Shown here piece after piece: positions 1 through 5,934 of a stretch of DNA of 18,868 nucleotides. Within the stretch, counting starts at the first letter, position 1, and every line of letters begins with the position of its first letter. The notes under the pieces were generated by a model, which was not told the origin of the DNA, searched no databases, and saw nothing but the letters and a program-made list of their open reading frames with translations. This DNA is from JANQPX01 sp051010395 (GTDB lineage: Bacteria; Pseudomonadota; Alphaproteobacteria; Geminicoccales; Geminicoccaceae), in assembly GCA_051010395.1 (NCBI GenBank), contig JBPCVQ010000466.1:1-18868 (forward strand), written 5' to 3'. A program made the translations under genes and the position numbers.

Positions 1-68
1 ATGTCGGCGATCGACTGCCGCGAATCATCCTGCAGTTCGCCAAGTATCGCCTGATCCAGCCGATCCAT
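1..68 (-). CDS. Lrp/AsnC-family transcriptional regulator, N-terminal fragment (runs off the window)
   Basis: Only the first 22 codons are inside the window. They read MDRLDQAILGELQDDSRQSI and then AD. The pattern LDxxILxxLQxDxRxSxxxL is the start of the winged helix-turn-helix domain of Lrp/AsnC regulators. A purine-rich GGAAAAA lies just upstream of the ATG on the minus strand. The gene diverges from alanine dehydrogenase with 155 bp between the two starts. In this family such a neighbour commonly controls ald in response to amino acids (AldR/Lrp type), so it is probably the local regulator of ald. The effector-binding RAM domain is outside the window, so the subfamily cannot be decided. 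Confidence 0.75.
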   Translation of the reverse strand, partial: MDRLDQAILGELQDDSRQSIAD

Positions 69-100
69 GCAAATTTTTCCGATTTTTTTTGATGTTAGGT

Positions 101-152
101 GAAAATTATACTGAAAATTCTTTTCAAGGTAGGAAATTCGAGAACAATTTTC
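101..152. promoter_or_regulatory. AT-rich repeats in the lrp-ald divergent spacer (candidate Lrp operator)
   Basis: GAAAATT occurs at 101-107 and 113-119, a near copy GGAAATT at 132-138, and the inverse AATTTTC at 146-152. The repeats lie in an otherwise AT-rich spacer between an Lrp-type gene and ald. Lrp-family proteins bind several loosely conserved AT-rich sites of about this size and phase. A TATACT at 107-112 could be a -10 element, but no well-spaced -35 was found. The operator role is inference. Confidence 0.35.
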
Positions 153-223
153 ATGAACATTCTGCCATAGTGCGATCCAGCAATCGAACCGCGTTGCATT
201 CATATCATCGGGGAGACATCGAG

Positions 224-1357
224 ATGCGTATTGGCACGCCGAAAGAAATCAAGAATCACGAATATCGGGTCGGGCTGACGCCGGAAAGTGCGGCCGAGCT
301 GGTCGGGCATGACCATGAGGTGCTGGTTCAGGCAGGCGCCGGGCTCGGCATCGGCGCCAGCGATGACGACTATGTCAAGGCAGGCGCCGCGATCGTCCAG
401 ACTGCCGAAGAGGTCTTTTCGAGCGCTGACATGATCGTCAAGGTCAAGGAGCCGCAGGCTGGTGAGCGCAAGATGCTCAGGAAGGACCAGATCCTCTACA
501 CCTATCTGCACCTCGCCCCGGACCCCGAGCAAACCAAGGACCTGGTCGCCTCCGGCGCCACCTGCATCGCTTATGAAACTGTCACCGATGAGGCCGGCGG
601 CCTCCCGTTGTTGAAGCCGATGAGCCAGGTGGCCGGGCGCATGTCGATCCAGGCCGGCGCCACGGCGCTCGAAAAATCCCACGGTGGGCGCGGTGTGCTG
701 CTGGGCGGCGTGCCGGGCGTGATGCCTGGCAAGGTCGTGGTGATCGGCGGTGGTGTGGTCGGTTTCAATGCGGCGCAGATGGCGGTCGGCCTCGGCGCTG
801 ACGTCACCATTCTCGACCGTGATCCGGCAACGCTCGAGCGGCTCGGCATGTATTTCCAATCCCAGGCGAAAACCCGCTTTTCCAATCGCGTGAACCTCGC
901 CGACAGCGTCGCCACCGCCGATCTGGTGATTGGCGCCGTCCTGATCCCGGGTGCGGCAGCCCCCAAGCTGGTCACGCGCGAGATGCTTGGCAGCATGAAG
1001 ACGGGCGCGGTTCTCGTCGACGTCGCCATCGACCAGGGCGGCTGCTTCGAGACTTCGAAGGCGACCACCCATGAAGACCCGATCTACGTGGTCGACGGCA
1101 TCGTGCATTACTGCGTCGCCAACATGCCGGGCGGTGTGGCGCGCACGTCCACCTATGCGCTGAACAATGTCACTCTGCCGCATGCGCTCAGGATCGCCGA
1201 CAAAGGCTGGGTACAGGCACTCAAGGATGACGAGCATCTCAGGAACGGCCTCAATGTCTGGAATGGCGAGATCACCTGCGAGCCGGTGGCGCGCGACCTG
1301 GGCTACCGCTATGTTTCCGCCGAGCAGGCCCTGACCGACCAGCGCGAAGCCGCCTAA
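224..1357 (+). CDS. ald: alanine dehydrogenase
   Basis: This enzyme catalyses NAD-dependent oxidative deamination of L-alanine to pyruvate and ammonia (EC 1.4.1.1) in the cytoplasm. The protein has 377 residues, close to the usual ~371. The family's residues fall at their classical numbers: Arg15 (EYRVGLTP), Lys75 (KVKEP) and His96 (YLHLAP) for pyruvate, the dinucleotide-binding GGGVVG at 175-180 with Asp198 after the second strand, and catalytic Asp270 (VDVAIDQGG). The frame is open further upstream to 89, but the ATG at 224 is chosen because GGGGAG at 210-215 is ideally spaced and the protein then starts MRIGTPKEIK as in all homologues. The divergent Lrp-type gene suggests induction by amino acids. 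Confidence 0.97.
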   Translation: MRIGTPKEIKNHEYRVGLTPESAAELVGHDHEVLVQAGAGLGIGASDDDYVKAGAAIVQTAEEVFSSADMIVKVKEPQAGERKMLRKDQILYTYLHLAPDPEQTKDLVASGATCIAYETVTDEAGGLPLLKPMSQVAGRMSIQAGATALEKSHGGRGVLLGGVPGVMPGKVVVIGGGVVGFNAAQMAVGLGADVTILDRDPATLERLGMYFQSQAKTRFSNRVNLADSVATADLVIGAVLIPGAAAPKLVTREMLGSMKTGAVLVDVAIDQGGCFETSKATTHEDPIYVVDGIVHYCVANMPGGVARTSTYALNNVTLPHALRIADKGWVQALKDDEHLRNGLNVWNGEITCEPVARDLGYRYVSAEQALTDQREAA

Positions 1358-1380
1358 CCGGCGCCGGCGACGCGCCGGTT
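1356..1380 (+). terminator. hairpin directly after ald
   Basis: AACCGGCG (1356-1363) pairs perfectly with CGCCGGTT (1373-1380) around a 9-nt loop, beginning inside the ald stop codon. The stem is GC-rich, but the following CGTTGACTTT has only a weak T-run. Termination is therefore likely partial. It separates ald from the fumarylacetoacetase gene 48 bp further on. Confidence 0.45.
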
Positions 1381-1427
1381 CGTTGACTTTGGGGCGGTGT
1401 TGTTGGGGAATGTTGGGGGGAAGGTGT

Positions 1428-2705
1428 ATGGCGTTGAGAAGCTGGGTTGAAAGTGCGAATAGCGCAGAGACTGACTTTCCGATCCAGAACCTTCCCTATG
1501 GCGTGTTCTCGACTGCCGATCGTGGGCCTCGATGTGGTGTTGCGATCGGCGACCGGGTGCTCGATCTTGCGGCGCTGGAAGAAGCGGGGCTAATCAAGGC
1601 CGCGGGCGGCCGGCCGGTTTTCGATCAACCCGCCTTGAACGCATTCATGGGTCTTGGGAAGACGGCGTGGTCCGCGATGCGCGCACGGATCACCGACCTC
1701 CTCGCCGACGGCGGCGATCCCGCATTGCGTAAGAACCCCGAGCTGCAACAGGCGGCAATGTCAACGCTGGCCGACGCTCGGCCACACTTGCCTGTTAGGG
1801 TTGGCGACTACACCGACTTTTACGCCTCATATCAGCATGCCTTCAATGTCGGCAGCATCCTGCGCGGCCCTGAGAACACCCTGCCGCCTAACTGGCTGCA
1901 TATCCCGATCGGCTATAATGGCCGTGCCTCGACCGTGGTGGTCAGCGGTACCGACATTCGAAGACCGCTTGGCCAGATGAAGCCCAAAGGAGCCGATGCC
2001 CCTGTCTTCGGCCCCTGCCGCAGGCTCGACATCGAGCTTGAGATGGGCGCCATCGTCGGTATACCGAACCGCATGGGCGAGCCGGTCACGGTCGCTGAGG
2101 CCGATGAGATGATCTTCGGCTTCGTTCTCTTGAACGATTGGTCCGCGCGTGACGTGCAGGCGTGGGAGTATCAACCGCTCGGTCCGTTCCAGGCCAAAGT
2201 TTTCGCGACATCGATCAGCCCCTGGATCATCACCAGGGAGGCCCTGGAGCCGTTTCGGGTGAAGGCTACGGAGCGTCAAAACCCGCTTTTGCCCTATCTC
2301 GTCGATGAGGCGCCGCGCAATTTTGACATCGAGCTCGAGATCCTGATGCAGCCGGAGAGCGCTGCCGTCGCAACCACCATTTCACGCTCTAACTTTCGTT
2401 ACATGTATTATTCAGCCGCCCAGCAGCTCTGCCACCACGCCGTCGGCGGCTGCCTGATGAACACCGGCGACCTCTTGGGCTCGGGGACGATCTCCGGCCC
2501 TGACAGGGGCCAGTTTGGTTCGCTCTTGGAACTTTGCTGGGGCGGTAAGGAGCCGCTCACCCTGGATACCGGAGAAACGCGGACGTTTCTTGAGGATGGG
2601 GACCTCATGACGCTCCGGGGGCATGCCCAAGGTGAGGGCTACCGTATCGGCTTTGGTCGTTGTGACGGCCGCATTCTGCCGTCGCCGATCAGGCCGGGCT
2701 GGTAG
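1428..2705 (+). CDS. fahA: fumarylacetoacetase
   Basis: This hydrolase splits fumarylacetoacetate into fumarate and acetoacetate (EC 3.7.1.2), the last step of tyrosine/homogentisate degradation. The 425-residue product has the small N-terminal domain (SWVESAN...DFPIQNLPYGVF) and the catalytic FAH domain from about residue 125. By comparison with the mouse enzyme, the metal ligands are Asp130 (in DYTDFY), Glu203 and Glu205 (ELEM) and Asp237 (NDWSARD), with catalytic His137 (QHAFNVG). PNWLHIPIGYNGRAS and QFGSLLELCWGG are also family hallmarks. The frame stays open to 1383, but the ATG at 1428 follows a GGGGGGAAGG ribosome-binding site and matches the usual N-terminus. The usual partners (hmgA, maleylacetoacetate isomerase) are not nearby, so it may be transcribed alone or by read-through from ald. 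Confidence 0.95.
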   Translation: MALRSWVESANSAETDFPIQNLPYGVFSTADRGPRCGVAIGDRVLDLAALEEAGLIKAAGGRPVFDQPALNAFMGLGKTAWSAMRARITDLLADGGDPALRKNPELQQAAMSTLADARPHLPVRVGDYTDFYASYQHAFNVGSILRGPENTLPPNWLHIPIGYNGRASTVVVSGTDIRRPLGQMKPKGADAPVFGPCRRLDIELEMGAIVGIPNRMGEPVTVAEADEMIFGFVLLNDWSARDVQAWEYQPLGPFQAKVFATSISPWIITREALEPFRVKATERQNPLLPYLVDEAPRNFDIELEILMQPESAAVATTISRSNFRYMYYSAAQQLCHHAVGGCLMNTGDLLGSGTISGPDRGQFGSLLELCWGGKEPLTLDTGETRTFLEDGDLMTLRGHAQGEGYRIGFGRCDGRILPSPIRPGW

Positions 2706-2738
2706 CGAAATCCCGGCCTTACGGTGGATGCTGAGCGT

Positions 2739-2996
2739 TCAGCGCCGCTCCTGGATGGTGTTCGCCGACTGCATGGCGATCACGGGGATGTCGCAACGCG
2801 CAATGCCGATGTCGTCCAGCTCCCTCTGGGACAGCCCTTCGAGCTCTCTCACGGTATGCCGGTAGTTCTGATGCCAGGTCCATGACGCCGTCAGTTTGCC
2901 CGCAACGCCCTTCAGCAATTCAAGCAGCGACGACCCGCCAAGGCGACGCTCATCCGAGCGCTCGATCCCATGGGAATTGATTGCATGTGCTGCCAT
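2739..2996 (-). CDS. DUF1127 domain small protein
   Basis: This is an 85-residue cytoplasmic protein. Residues about 36-71 (TWHQNYRHTVRELEGLSQRE, then LDDIGIARCDI) match the DUF1127/YjiS-like module, with its RELxxLSxRELxDIGI core. Small Arg-rich DUF1127 proteins are abundant in alphaproteobacteria, and some act in RNA turnover or phosphate and carbon metabolism. Here there is an N-terminal extension of about 35 residues before the module. The frame is open upstream to 3113, but the ATG at 2996 follows an excellent AGGAAGAGGAGAAGGA site. It converges with fumarylacetoacetase (33 bp gap) and diverges from the dehalogenase, so it may share control elements with it. Its specific role is unknown. 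Confidence 0.85.
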   Translation of the reverse strand: MAAHAINSHGIERSDERRLGGSSLLELLKGVAGKLTASWTWHQNYRHTVRELEGLSQRELDDIGIARCDIPVIAMQSANTIQERR

Positions 2997-3108
2997 TGTC
3001 CTTCTCCTCTTCCTGCCGACGGGGCTGGCCTGGCAAAAGCGCCAAGGCTCGATCCGCGGCGACAACCGACATATGATCCGAAGGCCTGCCTGGAAGAAGT
3101 GGTGATGT

Positions 3109-3125
3109 TGCAATGCAGCATTGCA
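3109..3125. promoter_or_regulatory. 17-bp perfect palindrome, candidate operator
   Basis: TGCAATGC-A-GCATTGCA is perfectly symmetrical around A3117. It sits roughly midway in the spacer between the DUF1127 gene (start 2996) and the dehalogenase (start 3213). Size and symmetry fit a dimeric repressor or LysR-type (T-N11-A) site. No regulator gene is adjacent, so the binding protein is unknown. Confidence 0.45.
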
Positions 3126-3142
3126 GAAACGGATGGGTAATA

Positions 3143-3176
3143 CCTGGCCTTTGTCATGGCGCCGTCAAAGGCCAGG
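3143..3176. repeat. 11-bp perfect inverted repeat upstream of the dehalogenase
   Basis: CCTGGCCTTTG (3143-3153) and CAAAGGCCAGG (3166-3176) flank a 12-nt centre containing GGCGCC. The repeat ends 36 bp before the dehalogenase ATG. As RNA it would form a stable leader hairpin; as DNA it could be a second operator. No T-run follows, so it is not a simple terminator. TAATAC at 3138-3143 just before it could be a -10 element. Confidence 0.45.
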
Positions 3177-3212
3177 ACACGCCGGATCGGGCGCAATATT
3201 GGAGGCAGCTTC

Positions 3213-4091
3213 ATGTTCGAAGGCTTTGAGCAACGAACGATCCCGACCAGCGAGACGGTGATTCATGCGCGTGTTGGGGGCTCCGGGCCGCCCTTGCTCC
3301 TCTTGCACGGTTATCCGCAGACCCATGTCATGTGGCACCAGGTAGCGCCTGTGCTCGCCGAGCACTTCACGGTGGTCTGCGCTGATCTCCGTGGCTATGG
3401 CGACAGCGGCAAGCCGAAAAGCGATCCCGATCATCTCGTCTTTTCCAAACGGAAGACCGCAGGAGACATGGTCGAACTCATGTCGGCGGTCGGCTTCGAA
3501 CAGTTCATGCTGGCGGGCCATGATCGCGGCGGCCGCGTCGCCCATCGCCTCGCTCTGGATCATCCCGATCGCGTCCGGAAGGTCTCGTTCCTCGACATCG
3601 TACCGACACGGACGATCTTTGAGGCTACCAACCAGGCGATCGCGACAGGCTATTACCACTGGTTCTTCCTGATCCAGCCGAACGGTCTGCCCGAGCGCCT
3701 GATCGGTGGTGATCCGGTCTTTTATCTGCACAGCAAGCTCGGCCATTGGGGCAAGGGTGGGATCGAGATCTTTGCGGCTGATGCTCTCGAGGAATATGAG
3801 CGTTGCTTCAGGGACCCGGATGTGATCCATGCTAGCTGCGAAGACTACCGCGCCGGCGCCAGCATCGACCTCGTCCATGACGAGACGGATCTGGACAAGA
3901 ATATCCAATGTCCTGTCCAGGCGCTTTGGGGACTGGACGGCATGATGGAGCGCCATTTCGATGTGCTGGCATGCTGGCGCGAGCGATCATCCGCCAGCGT
4001 GACCGGCAAGGCGCTGGCGTGTGGGCATTTTCTCGCGGAAGAACAGCCCGAGGCGACAGCATCGGAACTCGCCGCCTTCTTTCGTGGCTAG
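3213..4091 (+). CDS. fluoroacetate/haloacetate dehalogenase-like alpha/beta hydrolase
   Basis: This is a 292-residue cytoplasmic alpha/beta hydrolase. The nucleophile motif is GHDRGG (Asp104) with oxyanion motif HGYPQ near residue 32; the acid is Asp128 (FLDIVP) and the base His272 (CGHFLAEE). Compared with the structurally studied Rhodopseudomonas fluoroacetate dehalogenase RPA1163, the carboxylate-binding arginines (Arg105, Arg108) and halide pocket (His149-Trp150 in YYHWFF, Trp179 in LGHWG, Tyr212 in EDYRAG) are all present. This supports hydrolysis of haloacetates to glycolate (EC 3.8.1.3 type). Related hydrolases have other substrates, so in vivo specificity is inferred. The ATG at 3213 is chosen because GGAGG at 3201-3205 is perfectly spaced, although the frame is open from 3156. 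It lies alone, divergent from DUF1127. Confidence 0.9.
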   Translation: MFEGFEQRTIPTSETVIHARVGGSGPPLLLLHGYPQTHVMWHQVAPVLAEHFTVVCADLRGYGDSGKPKSDPDHLVFSKRKTAGDMVELMSAVGFEQFMLAGHDRGGRVAHRLALDHPDRVRKVSFLDIVPTRTIFEATNQAIATGYYHWFFLIQPNGLPERLIGGDPVFYLHSKLGHWGKGGIEIFAADALEEYERCFRDPDVIHASCEDYRAGASIDLVHDETDLDKNIQCPVQALWGLDGMMERHFDVLACWRERSSASVTGKALACGHFLAEEQPEATASELAAFFRG

Positions 4092-4184
4092 TGGTGTGAC
4101 CACATCATTGGGTTCTGGCCGCTGTCGAAGAAAGAGCCAGGAAAATCGAGGGTATGCGGGCTCTTGTCGGGATGAAGTCGAGGA

Positions 4185-5570
4185 TTATTTCTCGTCCAGA
4201 CGTTCACGCCAGATATTGATGCCCTCCTTGGGGTGGTCGATATCCAGCGTCGGCAGCAGATCACCGATCACGGCTAGCACCCGGTAGATGGCGAAATCTC
4301 TCGTATATTTCGCTGTCGTGAGGTTGGCTTTCGACAAATAATATTCGTTCTCCACATCGAGGCGGTCCAGGAGATTGCGCTCGCCGGCATCGAACTCTTC
4401 GGCAAAGCCTCTTCTGGTCGCCGCATTGGCGTCCGCCTGCCGGGAGAGAGCCAGGGTGCGGGCCTCGGCGGTCTTCAGGGCGTTGAAGGAAAGCCGTGCC
4501 TGCTCCTCGGCTTCGTTCCGCGCTTTCCTCAAGCTTTCCCGGCTTTGGCCGAGGCGGCTGAAAGCTTCGCGCTCGCGGGCAACGTCGCCGCCGCCCCTGA
4601 AGAGATTGTAGCGCATCACCAGAAGGGCCTGCCCATCGACGTTACTGCCGGTGAAACCATCGATCTGCCGGTTGGCGGCCGCGCCCACCTCGAGGTCGAA
4701 GCGCGGGTAGTAGCCTGCGCGTGATCCCTCAAGATCGGCTCTGGCGACGTCGATATCGGCGGTTGCGATCTTGATGGTCGGGCTGTTTACGGATGCGCGC
4801 CTGGCTGCGGATTCGGCGCCGCGCGGCAGTGTTTGTTTGGGGACAGGACGATTTTCCAGTTCTCTCGGCTCAACGCCGGTCGCTCTGATATAGCGTGCTT
4901 TGGCATCACGCAGATTGCCTTTAGCGGTCGCCAGCACTTCACTCGCCGCCGCATGGCGGGCTTCGGAGAGATGGAGTTCCGAGAGCTTGAACTTGTTGAA
5001 ACCAGCGTCCTCGCGGATGCGGCCCAATATAGCCAGATGGGCCGCCATGTTTTGTTCGGCCTGGCGAACGAGATCCTGGTTTCTGAGGACGTCGAGGTGA
5101 GCCTCGACCGCATCGAGGGCGATGAACTCGGCGGCTTCGGTAACTCGGTAAGCGGCAGAATTGGTCCGGGCAAGCTGTCTCGCGACCTCGCTGTCCGTAG
5201 CATAGCCGTCGAACAGCATCTGGGTCAGGGTTATCTGCGATTCCATACGCGTCAGCACCGATGAAGCATTGCCGCCGGGCGGACGGCTGTCGCGTCCACG
5301 CGTACCGGTGCTGTTCGTGTATTCCGGCCCGATCGCCGCCCTAAAGTCGATCGATGGCAGATAGAGCGCTCGCGCCTGGCGAAGTTCCTGATCGATTGCC
5401 CGCCGGTCCGACTGTACGACACCCACGTCAGGATTGAACGACAGCGCCCTTACAATGCTGTCCTCCAGCGTATCCGCCGACAAGGTCATGGCGGGCGTCA
5501 GCACGCCGGCGAGGGCGATGAGTCCGCTATAACTTATGGTCGATAAACGAATGGGCCAGGTGATGTGCAT
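4185..5570 (-). CDS. TolC-family outer-membrane channel protein of type I secretion
   Basis: The 461-residue product has a signal peptide (hydrophobic residues about 13-29, probable cleavage after Ala32) followed by the TolC repeat: TLEDSIVRALSFNPDV at 34-49 and two long helical/beta-barrel halves. FDGYATDSEVARQ and YNLFRGGGDVAREREAFSRL are typical of LapE/TolC-type channels, as is the C-terminal NLLDRLDVENEYYLSKANL. It would form a trimeric outer-membrane and periplasmic tunnel. It diverges from the ABC exporter and HlyD adaptor genes, so the three encode one machine. GGTGAG at 5579-5584 on the minus strand, 8 nt before the ATG, supports this start. A promoter candidate lies about 70-95 bp upstream. 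Confidence 0.93.
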   Translation of the reverse strand: MHITWPIRLSTISYSGLIALAGVLTPAMTLSADTLEDSIVRALSFNPDVGVVQSDRRAIDQELRQARALYLPSIDFRAAIGPEYTNSTGTRGRDSRPPGGNASSVLTRMESQITLTQMLFDGYATDSEVARQLARTNSAAYRVTEAAEFIALDAVEAHLDVLRNQDLVRQAEQNMAAHLAILGRIREDAGFNKFKLSELHLSEARHAAASEVLATAKGNLRDAKARYIRATGVEPRELENRPVPKQTLPRGAESAARRASVNSPTIKIATADIDVARADLEGSRAGYYPRFDLEVGAAANRQIDGFTGSNVDGQALLVMRYNLFRGGGDVAREREAFSRLGQSRESLRKARNEAEEQARLSFNALKTAEARTLALSRQADANAATRRGFAEEFDAGERNLLDRLDVENEYYLSKANLTTAKYTRDFAIYRVLAVIGDLLPTLDIDHPKEGINIWRERLDEK

Positions 5571-5612
5571 CAGCGTATCTCACCGTTCACGTGGACAAAT
5601 CAACAAAAGACA

Positions 5613-5655
5613 GATCGAGCAAACTAGCTCGGAAGGTAAATAAGATTGCTCGATC
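5613..5655. promoter_or_regulatory. 10-bp perfect inverted repeat over the tolC promoter
   Basis: GATCGAGCAA (5613-5622) and TTGCTCGATC (5646-5655) are exact inverse copies with a 23-nt spacing. One arm falls in the -35/-10 spacer of the predicted tolC promoter and the other just downstream of its start point. That geometry suits a repressor operator. The binding protein is unknown. Confidence 0.4.
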
Positions 5656-5665
5656 GCTACGTCAA
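5637..5665 (-). promoter_or_regulatory. sigma-70-type promoter candidate for tolC
   Basis: On the minus strand TTGACG (5660-5665) is followed after 17 bp by TATTTA (5637-5642). The -35 is strong and the -10 mediocre. The predicted start near 5630 would leave a leader of about 60 nt before the tolC ATG. Confidence 0.4.
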
Positions 5666-5774
5666 TTGTTTAGATATAGAGGATGATGTTTTTTCCTAAG
5701 AGTATGGTTTGTTGTGTTTTTCATACAAGATCGGAAAAATTTGATGTAATATCTTTCATGTTGCGTTGGTCAGC

Positions 5775-5800
5775 TATATTTTTATCTTTGGTATATTTTT
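5775..5800. promoter_or_regulatory. direct repeat of TATATTTTT
   Basis: TATATTTTT occurs at 5775-5783 and 5792-5800, a 17-bp period, in the AT-rich divergent spacer. AT-rich sites with TA steps are bound by MucR/Ros-type zinc-finger proteins and other nucleoid proteins that control surface and secretion genes in rhizobia. That link is inference. Confidence 0.25.
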
Positions 5801-5934
5801 GAATGCGCTTTCTTTCTCATGCATTCGATCATAAGTTTCAGCCGTAGCGAGTTAACTAATAATCAACTATAAGTGTCTAATTGTTGATTGCGGCCGATGG
5901 TACTGATGATGGTTTTTCGAGGCAGTTGTTACCC

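Larger units (their letters stand above)
5571..5880. other. 310-bp AT-rich divergent promoter region between tolC and the ABC exporter
   Basis: No gene is seen here. Base composition is far more AT-rich than the surrounding genes. It holds the tolC promoter and inverted repeat and a TATATTTTT direct repeat, each listed separately, and AATCAAC (5861-5867) with its inverse GTTGATT (5883-5889). No convincing -35/-10 pair was found for the exporter operon on the plus strand. Confidence 0.6.

Noticed and set aside
200..1237. 345-aa minus-strand open frame opposite ald
   Set aside because: Shadow of ald on the other strand; His/Asp/Arg-rich with no family motif, while ald has every catalytic residue.
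1383..1411. TTGACT as a promoter for fumarylacetoacetase
   Set aside because: The -35 is good but the base positions 17 bp on (GGGAAT) are a poor -10.
3165..3956. 263-aa minus-strand open frame opposite the dehalogenase
   Set aside because: Antisense shadow; the plus strand has the complete hydrolase with a good ribosome-binding site.
4132..4165. AAGAGCC / GGCTCTT dyad between the dehalogenase and tolC, possible shared terminator
   Set aside because: 20-nt loop, only 7 pairs and no T-run on either strand.
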